From: an uncultured beta proteobacterium
GTDB lineage: Bacteria > Pseudomonadota > Gammaproteobacteria > Burkholderiales > SG8-39
Direction of reading: 5' to 3'
Length of the DNA: 41,197 bases
Assembly: GCA_902826155.1 (NCBI GenBank)
Contig: CADEDU010000010.1
Coordinates: forward strand, 93,264 to 134,460
In this document: one piece after another, positions 32,931-40,406 of the stretch
How positions within the stretch are numbered: the first letter of the stretch is position 1
How the letters are laid out: every line of letters starts with the position of its first letter
Position numbers and translations under genes: made by a program
The notes under the pieces: model-generated
Database searches by the model: none
What the model was told of the DNA's origin: nothing
Seen by the model: only the letters and a program-made list of their open reading frames with translations

Positions 32931-33755
32931 TTATGCGGCCGAGGGCGTCGCGACCGCGGAAGGTTCGGCGCGCGTGGCGGATCGTTGCTGTCGTCCCGCT
33001 GATTGCCACACCACCATGCGCCGCTCGATCGCGCGAGTGAGCATGTTGTACGCAACCGACAGCACCAGGATCGCCAGGATTCCGGCGAACACGCGCGGAC
33101 TATCGAGAATGGTTCGGTTTAGTGTGACGAGATAACCGATGCCGGCCGAAGCGGTGAGCATCTCGGCGACGACCACACCGATGATCGCCAGCGCGCCGCC
33201 GATCCGCAGACCGGTAAAGACCGTCGGCAATGACGCCGGGATGATCACGCGCACGATCTGCTGCGTGAGCGTCGCGCCCATGCTGCGCGCTGCGAGAATG
33301 AACTGCGGATCGATCGTGCGGATGCCCGCCGCGGTCGACAGCATGACCGGAAAGAATCCGTAGATTCCGGCGAAGATGATCTTCGATTCCGAGCCCACGC
33401 CGAACCACGCGGTGAACACCGGATACAGGATCACGATCGGCACCGCGTAAAGACTGGAGAAGACCGGCAACAGCAGGTTGCGCAACGTCGCCAGCCCGCC
33501 GACCAGTGCGCCGGCGACGATCCCCAGGCCGCAGGCGATCAGCATGGCGAGCGCAACCTCGTAGAACGTCACCAGCAGCGCGGCGAAGTAGATGTGCCGG
33601 TCGATGTAGAGGACTTTCAGCGTCTTCGACAACGCGGGCAGAAACAACTCGGGCAACAGCCCCGTGGTCGGCACGAACTCCCACAAGGCGAGCACTGCGA
33701 CCAAGATGCTCCAGCGAACGAAACCGGGCGATGGGCGGCGCATGGCTGGTCTCAC
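32931..33755 (-). CDS. ABC permease (SsuC/TauC-like) 2
   Basis: A 274-residue inner-membrane subunit with about six hydrophobic segments, starting WSILVAVLALWEFVPTTGLL. The EAA loop is AARSMGATLTQQIVRVIIPAS, and VVAEMLTASAGIGYLV follows. Pattern matches aliphatic sulphonate, nitrate and taurine importers. The start is GTG at 33755, sharing four bases with the ATPase stop; an ATG four codons later (33743) is an alternative. It has a Gln/Arg/Ala-rich tail. With the second permease it forms a heterodimeric channel. Confidence 0.85.
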   Translation of the reverse strand: MRPAMRRPSPGFVRWSILVAVLALWEFVPTTGLLPELFLPALSKTLKVLYIDRHIYFAALLVTFYEVALAMLIACGLGIVAGALVGGLATLRNLLLPVFSSLYAVPIVILYPVFTAWFGVGSESKIIFAGIYGFFPVMLSTAAGIRTIDPQFILAARSMGATLTQQIVRVIIPASLPTVFTGLRIGGALAIIGVVVAEMLTASAGIGYLVTLNRTILDSPRVFAGILAILVLSVAYNMLTRAIERRMVVWQSAGRQQRSATRAEPSAVATPSAA

Positions 33756-34558
33756 GCCGACGCGCGGATCTTCTGCCAGATGCGTTCGCGCAACCGGCCG
33801 AACACGTCGGTGGCCATCATTTCGTAGCTGCGTGGCCGAGGCAGATCGATCGAAACGCGATCGATGATCCTTCCCGGGCGGGCGGACATCACCAGCACCT
33901 CATCGGCCAGATACACCGCCTCGGTCAGACTGTGAGTGATGAACACCACGGTCTTGCGCGTGGTCGACCAGATGCGCAGCAGCTCATGGCCCATCGTCAT
34001 GCGTGTCTGCTCGTCGAGCGCCGCGAATGGTTCGTCCATCAACAGCACCGGCGGGTCCTGCACCAACCCGCGCGCGATCGACACGCGCTGCTTCATGCCG
34101 CCCGAGAGCTCGTGCGGATAGCGATCGCCGAATCCTTCCAGACCCACCAGCGACAGCATCGCGTTGGAGCGACGCCTGCGCTCCTCGCGCGGCATGCCGC
34201 GCAGGCTCAACGGAAATTCGATGTTGTCGAAGGTCGTCAACCAGGGGAACAGGCTCGCCTCCTGGAAGATGACGCCGACGCGCTGCGGATCGGGGTCGGG
34301 AATCGGTCGGCCATGGCACAGGATCGTGCCCATGCTCTGGTGGCGCAAGCCGGCCATCATCATCAGCAGCGAGGTCTTGCCGCAGCCGCTCGGACCGACG
34401 ATCACGATGAAGCGGCCCGCCTCGACCGACAGCGATATGTCCTGCAACGCGGGTACTCCGCCCTCGGCGCCGGGATAGACATGACTGAGGCGATCGACCT
34501 CGATGGCTGTTGCGCCCGTGTGGCTGGCACCGGCCGTCATGTTCGCCACTTGCTGCAT
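33752..34558 (-). CDS. ABC ATP-binding protein (SsuB/TauB-like)
   Basis: A 268-residue ATPase. Walker A GPSGCGKT is at 55-62, the Q-loop in VIFQEASLFPWL, the signature in HELSGGMKQRVSIARGL, Walker B in VLLMDEPFAALD, and the switch histidine in VFITHSLTEAV, all intact. The start is taken at 34558 because GGAGG is four bases upstream; an ATG at 34540 would overlap the previous stop by four bases and is almost as plausible. It belongs to an operon with two permeases and a receptor; such importers bring in sulphonates, nitrate or heterocyclic compounds. Confidence 0.88.
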   Translation of the reverse strand: MQQVANMTAGASHTGATAIEVDRLSHVYPGAEGGVPALQDISLSVEAGRFIVIVGPSGCGKTSLLMMMAGLRHQSMGTILCHGRPIPDPDPQRVGVIFQEASLFPWLTTFDNIEFPLSLRGMPREERRRRSNAMLSLVGLEGFGDRYPHELSGGMKQRVSIARGLVQDPPVLLMDEPFAALDEQTRMTMGHELLRIWSTTRKTVVFITHSLTEAVYLADEVLVMSARPGRIIDRVSIDLPRPRSYEMMATDVFGRLRERIWQKIRASA

Positions 34559-35319
34559 CGCTCCTCCAGTGCGCGCACCGCTTCATTGAACAGGATGGCC
34601 ACGACCGAGAGCAGGATCACCCCGGCAAACAGTTGCGGCAACTGAAAGTTCTCGCCCCAATTGGAGATCAGGTGGCCGATACCCGTTCGCGAGGCGTACA
34701 TCTCCGCGATCATCACGCCGGTGAAGTTGAAGATCATCGAGATGCGCACGGTCTCGAGCAGCACCGGCAACATGCTGGGCACGTAGACGCGGCGCAGGAT
34801 CTGCATCTGCGTCGCCCCGCAGGAGCGGGCCACCATGATGTGTTCGGCGCGCACCGACTCCACTGCCGCGGTCGCGCTCATCAGCACCACGAACGCAGTC
34901 GTGAACGCCGCGTAGGCCACCTTCTGCTGAAAGCCGATACCGAAGATCAGGATGAACATCGGCAGGAAGATCGATTTCGGGATGCTGAACACGTAGAACA
35001 GCATCGGCTTGAAGATCTCGCCGAGATACTCGTTCTCGGCAATGACGATACCCGCGGCTGCCCCGAGCGGCACGGCGACGATGAACGCCACGATCACTTC
35101 AGCCGCGGTGACGCCCACCGCCTCGTGCACCGCCGGCCGGCCCAGCAAGTCAACGAGTACAGCCAGCACGTTGGAAAGCGGCGGCAACAGCAGCGGATTG
35201 ATAATGCCCAGGCGCGGCAGCACTTCCCACAAGCCCAGCACGAGGGCGAGCAGGACCAGCCTGATGATCACGATCTGCGGCCGGGTGAGCCCGGGTGCGG
35301 CCGCGGCGCCTTCGCTCAT
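34537..35319 (-). CDS. ABC permease (SsuC/TauC-like) 1
   Basis: A 260-residue inner-membrane subunit with six hydrophobic segments, beginning IVIIRLVLLALVLGLWEVLP. The EAA loop is VARSCGATQMQILRRVYVPS, followed by GVMIAEMYASRTGIGHLI. The ATG overlaps the binding-protein stop by four bases (ATGA), and its own end overlaps the ATPase start, so the four transporter genes are translationally coupled. Two different permeases in one operon are uncommon for Ssu/Tau systems, which usually use a homodimer. Confidence 0.87.
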   Translation of the reverse strand: MSEGAAAAPGLTRPQIVIIRLVLLALVLGLWEVLPRLGIINPLLLPPLSNVLAVLVDLLGRPAVHEAVGVTAAEVIVAFIVAVPLGAAAGIVIAENEYLGEIFKPMLFYVFSIPKSIFLPMFILIFGIGFQQKVAYAAFTTAFVVLMSATAAVESVRAEHIMVARSCGATQMQILRRVYVPSMLPVLLETVRISMIFNFTGVMIAEMYASRTGIGHLISNWGENFQLPQLFAGVILLSVVAILFNEAVRALEERCSKWRT

Positions 35320-36356
35320 TTCTTCGTCGGCACCGGCTTGAAGTCAGTGAGGAAGATGTCTTTCGCCGGCGCGAGGTCCTTCATGCCGATCAGCCGCGCC
35401 ATGTCGAGCGCGCGCTCCATCCACTCGAGTCGGATCTCTCCATTCGCCGAGAGCTTCTTGATGTTGCCGTCGAGTTCGCGCGCGGCGATCGCCTCGGGGA
35501 TCTCGTCGATCTCGGCGACGAGCTTCACCGCAGCGGCACGGTTGGCGTCGTCGCTCAGGAACGCCACGCCGCCGTAGATCGCATTGAGCGCGCGCTGCAG
35601 CACCTTGGGACGCTCCTTGATGATCTTGTCGGTGGCGATCCAGCTGCCGGTCGAGTGCTCAGGAACCGCCGCGCCGTAGTCGATCAGCGGCCGCGCGACC
35701 TTCTCGTCGATGACCTTGTAGGTGAGCGGCGAGTAGAGCACCGTCGCGTCGATGTTGCCGGTCAGCAGATTCGGCACGAGTCCACCACCGCCAAGCGGCA
35801 CGCGCGTGAAGTTGATCTTGTGCTCGGCCAACGTCCATAGCGCCAGGATGTCGGTACCGGAACCGGCCGAGGTGATCCCCACCTTCTTGCCGGCCAGTTC
35901 GGCGACCTTGGTGATCTTGGAATCGTTCTTTACCACCAGGTACCAGCCGTAGTAGCCGTTGGCGCCGTTGGCGACGCAGCGCACGTTGACGCCCTTTTTC
36001 AGGCCCGCGGCAACGCTCGACGATGAATTGAGCACGAGATCGGCGGCGCCGGCTGCGATCGCCTCGAACCCTTCGGCGCCGCTCCGATAGATTGTCATCT
36101 CCGCCTTGATGCCCTCCTTCTCGAACAGCTTCTGGCGGATCGCGGTTTCGACCACGATCGTCGGCCAGTACGTTTTGGTGGGCACGCCGATGCGGATGAC
36201 GTCTGAACCTTGGGCCAGCGCCATGCGCGGCAGCAACAGCGACGTCGCACCACCCACGACGATCGAACGGCGCACGTGGTCGAGTCGATCGTCGGAGCGT
36301 GCGTGCGTCGGGGCCGTCGGGTCGGATCCCGGCGTGCAGTCGTGTTGGTCGTCCAT
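35316..36356 (-). CDS. ABC substrate-binding protein (NMT1/SsuA-like) with Tat-like leader
   Basis: A 346-residue periplasmic receptor. ATG 36356 is chosen for GGAGG eight bases upstream; an earlier ATG at 36371 overlaps that site. The N-terminus is long and polar and contains HVRRSIVVGGATSLLLPRMALA, a twin-arginine-like leader (R29, R30) with cleavage after ALA (about 48), though the FLK part of the consensus is missing. The mature part has VIRIGVPTKTYWPTIVVETAI, KKVGITSAGSGTDIL and ATDKIIKERPKVLQR, typical of nitrate, sulphonate and taurine receptors. It is the first gene of the ABC operon, with a plausible sigma-70 promoter at 36428-36456. Ligand unknown. Confidence 0.87.
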   Translation of the reverse strand: MDDQHDCTPGSDPTAPTHARSDDRLDHVRRSIVVGGATSLLLPRMALAQGSDVIRIGVPTKTYWPTIVVETAIRQKLFEKEGIKAEMTIYRSGAEGFEAIAAGAADLVLNSSSSVAAGLKKGVNVRCVANGANGYYGWYLVVKNDSKITKVAELAGKKVGITSAGSGTDILALWTLAEHKINFTRVPLGGGGLVPNLLTGNIDATVLYSPLTYKVIDEKVARPLIDYGAAVPEHSTGSWIATDKIIKERPKVLQRALNAIYGGVAFLSDDANRAAAVKLVAEIDEIPEAIAARELDGNIKKLSANGEIRLEWMERALDMARLIGMKDLAPAKDIFLTDFKPVPTKK

Positions 36357-36427
36357 CGTGGTCTCCTCCATGAGTATTCGTGGCGATGCGGATCGCATGA
36401 TCAGGCTGCTCCGATCGGGTCGACCGG

Positions 36428-36456
36428 AATGTAGGCTTGGTTCATCGAGCGGTCAA
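36428..36456 (-). promoter_or_regulatory. Candidate sigma-70 promoter for ABC operon
   Basis: On the minus strand TTGACC (36451-36456), a 17-bp spacer and TACATT (36428-36433) match the sigma-70 consensus at five and four of six positions. Transcription would start near 36421, giving a 65-base leader before the binding-protein ATG at 36356. Of the intergenic regions I scanned, this gave the best spaced pair. Confidence 0.4.
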
Positions 36457-36581
36457 ATTCGCCTGGACTCCGGCAGCGGGCGACAGCCCCGGTCCTCCAA
36501 ATCCTTGCCCGAACGTTGTCGACCTGCCAGCATCGCTGGCGCCCGCATCCGCGGCCAGTGTTCTCGATTCGAGGAGGGAGA

Positions 36582-37544
36582 ATGATTCGTTTCGCAAGCC
36601 TCATCGGCGCAATGGGTGTGCTCGCCAGTCTGTGCGCCCCCGCGCTGGCTCAGGAAGTAAAGCTGCGCGCCGCCACGTTCGTGCCGGCCAACACCGCCTT
36701 CGGCGCGCCGTTCAAGCGCTGGGTGGATGAACTGAACCGGCGCGGCAAGGGGATCATGCAGGTCGACGTCGTCGGCCCCGAAGCGGTGCCCACCGCCGAG
36801 CAGCCCAATGCGGTCAAGACCGGCGTGATCGACATCCACAATGGTCCGCCCACGTTCTATCGCGGCACGCTTGTCGAAGCCGAAGCGCTCACGTTAAGCG
36901 AATTCTCAGTGCCCGAGCTGCGCAAGAACGGCGCGTGGGACATGCTCAACAAGCTGCACATGGACAAGATGAACGTGATGCTCCTCGCGGGCTTCGGCGA
37001 TGGCGTGAGCTTCCACATCTACACCAACAAGCCGGTGGGCGCCTCGAAGGAGAAACCGCTCGATGGCATGGTGATGCGCTCCACCCCCAACTACAAGGCG
37101 TTCTTCGAAGGGCTCGGGGCCAAGGCCGTATCAATCGTGCCCGGCGAGGTGTTCACCGCGCTGGAGCGCAACATGGTGCAAGGCTACGGCTGGCCGCTGT
37201 GGGGCCCGAACGACATGGGCTGGCTCAAGCACACGAAGTTCCGCTACGACCCGGGCTTCTACAACGTGTCGGTCAACATCATGGTGAATCTCGACCGCTG
37301 GAAGAAGATGGACAAGCGCCAGCAGGATCTGCTCAATCAGATGGCAGCGTGGCTCGATGACGAGTGGCCGAAGTGGCGCAAGGAAGCGGAGGGTCGCGAA
37401 GAGAAGATCCAGCGCGACGCAGGTGTGCAAGTCGTGAATCTTGGCCCGCAGATCCGCAAGCAGGCGCACGATGCGTTCTGGACCGACATCGAGAAAGGCA
37501 GTCCGGCCAACGTGCAGGCGCTGCGGAAGCTCATGACACGGTAG
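36582..37544 (+). CDS. TRAP transporter solute-binding protein (DctP family)
   Basis: A 320-residue periplasmic receptor. GGAGGGAGA directly precedes the ATG. Signal peptide MIRFASLIGAMGVLASLCAPALA is cleaved after ALA (23); mature QEVKLRAATFVPANTAFGAPF, then FGDGVSFHIYTNKPV, GMVMRSTPNYKAFFEGLGA and VPGEVFTALERNMVQGYGWP fit DctP receptors, including the region with the conserved substrate-binding arginine (R164 in VMRSTPNY is a candidate) that grips organic-acid carboxylates. No DctQ/DctM membrane genes lie nearby, so it must use a channel encoded elsewhere. It is divergent from the ABC operon over a 225-bp region and ends before a strong hairpin. Confidence 0.87.
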   Translation: MIRFASLIGAMGVLASLCAPALAQEVKLRAATFVPANTAFGAPFKRWVDELNRRGKGIMQVDVVGPEAVPTAEQPNAVKTGVIDIHNGPPTFYRGTLVEAEALTLSEFSVPELRKNGAWDMLNKLHMDKMNVMLLAGFGDGVSFHIYTNKPVGASKEKPLDGMVMRSTPNYKAFFEGLGAKAVSIVPGEVFTALERNMVQGYGWPLWGPNDMGWLKHTKFRYDPGFYNVSVNIMVNLDRWKKMDKRQQDLLNQMAAWLDDEWPKWRKEAEGREEKIQRDAGVQVVNLGPQIRKQAHDAFWTDIEKGSPANVQALRKLMTR

Positions 37545-37591
37545 ACGCTCTCCCGCCCCCCGCCGATCGGGACGCTCTCCCGCCCCCCGCC
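37544..37591. repeat. 21-bp direct repeat after TRAP receptor gene
   Basis: A 21-bp sequence beginning GACGCTCTCCCGCC is present twice, at 37544-37564 and 37571-37591, with a 27-bp period. The first copy starts at the last base of the TRAP gene stop codon. It abuts the hairpin at 37590-37632 and may be part of one dispersed intergenic element. Confidence 0.6.
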
Positions 37592-37632
37592 CTCCCTCTC
37601 TCGCGCGACTAGCGTCGCTAGAGAAGGGAGGG
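37590..37632. terminator. Long hairpin between convergent genes
   Basis: CCCTCCCTCTCT (37590-37601) pairs with AGAGAAGGGAGGG (37620-37632, one bulged A), and an inner stem GCGAC/GTCGC (37605-37609 with 37614-37618) closes a TAGC tetraloop. The stem is about 17 pairs in all, between the TRAP receptor and isochorismatase genes that converge here. No U-run follows on either strand. It could be a bidirectional terminator or an interspersed repeat of the CCCTC...GAGGG type common in Proteobacteria. Confidence 0.55.
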
Positions 37633-37674
37633 AGCCGGGTTTGCGGCGCAGCTTGTGCGCCGGTGGGTTCACCG

Positions 37675-38352
37675 CTACGCGAGCCGCTCCAGCACTTCGG
37701 CGCTGGTCATCACGTCGCCGAACTGCTGGATGAACGTCTCCAGCGCGTCGCGGTGCTCTTCGTCCGACAGCGCGCCGCAGCAGTCCGAGACCATCACCAC
37801 TTTGAAGTCGAGCATCATCGCGTCGCGTCCGGTCGACTCGCAGCACACGTCCGTCTTGGTTCCGGCAATGAGGATGGTGTCGATGCCCTGATTGCGCAGC
37901 ACGCGCTCCAGGGTCGAGCTGCCGTTCGCAAGCGCGCTGTAGCGGTTCTTGATGATCGTCACATCACCGGGCGCGGTTTCCAGCTCCTGCCACACCGCCT
38001 GCTTGCCCGGCGCCAGGCTCTCGATCGTGCGCTTGCGGATCTCCGGATCCTTGACGATGTAGTTGAAGAACAACTCCCAGTCGCTGCGCCCATTGCGATG
38101 GGTGTTGGCGTGCAGCACCCAGAACACCGGCACGCCCTTGGCGCGCAAGCCGCTGGCCAACCGGTTGATCGCCGGGACGATCGTGCGCGACACCGGTACT
38201 TCGGCCGGCGCGCCGGGCTGGCAGAAGGTGTTCTGCATGTCGATGACCACCAGCGCCGTGCGCGTCGGATCGAGCCGCTCGAACCAGTGCACCGCGCCGC
38301 GGCGCCGGACGACCCGATCGATGATGTGTTGGCGAATCGCGATGTTGTGCAT
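37675..38352 (-). CDS. Isochorismatase-family cysteine hydrolase
   Basis: A 225-residue cytoplasmic hydrolase of the isochorismatase-like fold. The catalytic triad is visible: D38 in LVVIDMQNTF, K135 in TIIKNRYSA and C170 in GTKTDVCCESTGRDA, the Cys being followed by the usual T-x-R. Family members cleave amides such as N-carbamoylsarcosine, maleamate, nicotinamide or biuret, or hydrolyse isochorismate. GGAG is about eight bases upstream of the ATG at 38352. It is divergent from the second Rieske operon (64 bp between starts) and is probably part of the same pathway, releasing ammonia from an amide. Confidence 0.88.
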   Translation of the reverse strand: MHNIAIRQHIIDRVVRRRGAVHWFERLDPTRTALVVIDMQNTFCQPGAPAEVPVSRTIVPAINRLASGLRAKGVPVFWVLHANTHRNGRSDWELFFNYIVKDPEIRKRTIESLAPGKQAVWQELETAPGDVTIIKNRYSALANGSSTLERVLRNQGIDTILIAGTKTDVCCESTGRDAMMLDFKVVMVSDCCGALSDEEHRDALETFIQQFGDVMTSAEVLERLA

Positions 38353-38416
38353 ATGCTCTGCTCCGATGTGATCGCTGATCGTTCCATGCGCTCCGACCCC
38401 ACGTACCGGCAATCAG

Positions 38417-39754
38417 ATGAATACGACGAACGACCTGAGTGAACTGGTGGGGCACGGCCGCGTGCACCGGCGTTTCTACACCGACCCGGCCGTGTTCGAA
38501 CAGGAGCTCGACCGCATCTTTCGCCGCGCCTGGCTGTGGCTGGGGCACGAAAGCCAGCTGGAGCACCCCGGCGACTACTTCACCACCCGCATGGGGCGCG
38601 ATCGGATCATCGTCGCACGCCACACCGACGGCCGGATCTACGCATTCCACAATCGCTGCACGCATCGTGGCGCCGAGGTCTGTCCGCGCGCCGGCGGACA
38701 CACGCGCTTGTTCGAATGTCCGTACCACGCCTGGACGTTCCGCACCGACGGCACGCTCGATGCGGTGCCGATCGCCTCGGGCTACGGCACCGGGTTCGAA
38801 GCGCGGCGCGCGGAACTCGGCCTAGAACGCGTGGCGCGGGTGGCGAGCTATCGCGGCTTCGTGTTCGGATCGCAGGTAGCCGATGGCCCCGATCTCGAGA
38901 CCTTCCTGGGCGCTGCGGTGTGCGCGGCGTTCGACAATTTCGTCGATCGCGCACCGGATGGCCGGCTCGCGCTGGCCGGGGGCAAGACTGTGCAGCGTTA
39001 TCGCGCCAATTGGAAGCTGCAGATCGAGAACTCGATCGACCTGCTGCACCCGCGCATCCTGCATCGCAACGCCGTTGAAGCCGCCGACAGCACGGCCCTG
39101 CCCGGGCGAGAACCGCCGCTCGAGTGGGACGTGGTGCGATCCAACGGCCTTAGCCTGCGCGAGTGGGACAACATGCGCATCGCCGCACTCGAGCGTGGTC
39201 ACTGCTGGATGGGCGGCTTCATCACCAAATCGATCGATGACGACGCTGCAGCCGGCGCCGCATTCGTGCAAGGCGAGGAAGGCTGGCGTGCCCTGCAGGC
39301 GAACTACCGCGCGTCGCTCGAATCGAGTCGCGGCAGAGAACGAACCGCCGAGATTCTCGCGTTCAACCGCCACAACACCATCGTCTACCCGAACCTGTTC
39401 GTGAATCCGCGGCTGCAGCAGATCCGGGTGCTGCACCCGGTGGCGGTCGATCACACCGAACAGCACGGTTATGTCCTGCGTCTGGGTGGCGCGCCCGAAG
39501 GCATGTTCGAAGCGGCGGTGCGCATGCTCAACACCAACAACTCGCCCTCCTCCATCGTCACCACCGACGATCACGAGGTGTTCGAACGCATTCAGGAATC
39601 GCTCGCAAGCGGCGCCGGTGAGTGGGTCGATTGGTCACGCGGGCTCGACGCCGAAGCGCCGTTCGAAGGCGGGCAGAGCGGGGTGGGCACCAACGAGATT
39701 CCGATGCGTAATCAACATCGGGCGTGGGCGCAGTACATGCGCGGCTCACGGTGA
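38417..39754 (+). CDS. Ring-hydroxylating oxygenase alpha subunit 2
   Basis: A 445-residue catalytic subunit of a Rieske non-haem iron oxygenase. The [2Fe-2S] site is C81-x-H83 with C101-x2-H104 (NRCTHRG and FECPYHAW, 17-residue gap). The iron site is N205, D208, H211 and H216 in ENSIDLLHPRILH, the canonical N-x2-D-x2-H-x4-H motif. The sequence FYTDPAVFEQELDRIFRRAWLWLGHESQL is typical of benzoate/toluate and anthranilate-type enzymes. It differs clearly from the alpha subunit at 12314, so the region has two distinct oxygenases. The ATG lacks a good ribosome binding site. No reductase or ferredoxin is encoded nearby. Confidence 0.9.
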   Translation: MNTTNDLSELVGHGRVHRRFYTDPAVFEQELDRIFRRAWLWLGHESQLEHPGDYFTTRMGRDRIIVARHTDGRIYAFHNRCTHRGAEVCPRAGGHTRLFECPYHAWTFRTDGTLDAVPIASGYGTGFEARRAELGLERVARVASYRGFVFGSQVADGPDLETFLGAAVCAAFDNFVDRAPDGRLALAGGKTVQRYRANWKLQIENSIDLLHPRILHRNAVEAADSTALPGREPPLEWDVVRSNGLSLREWDNMRIAALERGHCWMGGFITKSIDDDAAAGAAFVQGEEGWRALQANYRASLESSRGRERTAEILAFNRHNTIVYPNLFVNPRLQQIRVLHPVAVDHTEQHGYVLRLGGAPEGMFEAAVRMLNTNNSPSSIVTTDDHEVFERIQESLASGAGEWVDWSRGLDAEAPFEGGQSGVGTNEIPMRNQHRAWAQYMRGSR

Positions 39755-39845
39755 GTACGGCCGCCAAACGCTTTGCACGCGACGCGTGCCTGGCCGTTCG
39801 CATCGCGCACCACGGCACCCCAACGCATACCACCGAGTACGCCAC

Positions 39846-40340
39846 ATGATGGCCATCCCCGACATCGAGCTTTGGTTCGCGGTGCAGCGCTTCGTGTTTC
39901 ACGAGGCGCAGTTGCTCGACGAGCGACGTCTACGCGAATGGCTCGAACTGTTCACGCCCGAGGCCGAGTACTGGGTGCCCTACACCTGGGAACAGCGCAG
40001 TCCGCGCGATCACGTTTCGCTCTACTGGGAGACGGTGCCGCTGCTGCGCATGCGCATCGAGCGGCTGGAACACGAAGCCACGGCCTCGCAGCTACCGCAC
40101 TCGCGCGTCAACCACCACCTGACGAATCTGACGGTCGAAGGCGATCCGACCGTTGCGCTCACGGCGCAGGCCTACCTGCTGTACGTGGAGTATCGGCGCG
40201 ACGAGCAGCGCACCTTCTCAGGCCGCTGTACCTGGCAGCTACAGCCGCATGAAGGCAGCTTCCGAATCGCGCACAAGCGCGTCGATCTGCTCAATGCCGA
40301 TCAGGACAGCGGGCATCTGCGCTTCTCGATTCCGTTCTGA
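39846..40340 (+). CDS. Ring-hydroxylating oxygenase beta subunit 2
   Basis: A 164-residue SnoaL-like beta subunit. It starts with IPDIELWFAVQRFVFHEAQLLDERRLREW and continues with FTPEAEYWVPYTWEQRSP, RIERLEHEATASQLPHSRVNHHLTNL and a C-terminal KRVDLLNADQDSG, typical of benzoate/aromatic dioxygenase small subunits. Two ATGs lie in tandem at 39846 and 39849; neither has a strong ribosome binding site. It follows the alpha gene by 91 bases, longer than normal for such pairs. It has structural, not catalytic, function. It converges on a secreted-protein gene with a palindrome between. Confidence 0.86.
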   Translation: MMAIPDIELWFAVQRFVFHEAQLLDERRLREWLELFTPEAEYWVPYTWEQRSPRDHVSLYWETVPLLRMRIERLEHEATASQLPHSRVNHHLTNLTVEGDPTVALTAQAYLLYVEYRRDEQRTFSGRCTWQLQPHEGSFRIAHKRVDLLNADQDSGHLRFSIPF

Positions 40341-40384
40341 TCGGCAACCCGCGCTAGGAAGCATGCATGGAGCGGACGGGCAAT

Positions 40385-40400
40385 GGCGGGGCGCCCCGCC
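40385..40400. terminator. 16-bp GC palindrome between convergent genes
   Basis: GGCGGGGCGCCCCGCC is a perfect palindrome in the 66-bp gap between the Rieske beta gene and the minus-strand secreted protein gene. RNA from either strand would form a six-pair GC stem with a GCGC loop. There is no U-run, so bidirectional termination is only a suggestion. Confidence 0.35.
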
Positions 40401-40406
40401 TTCGCA

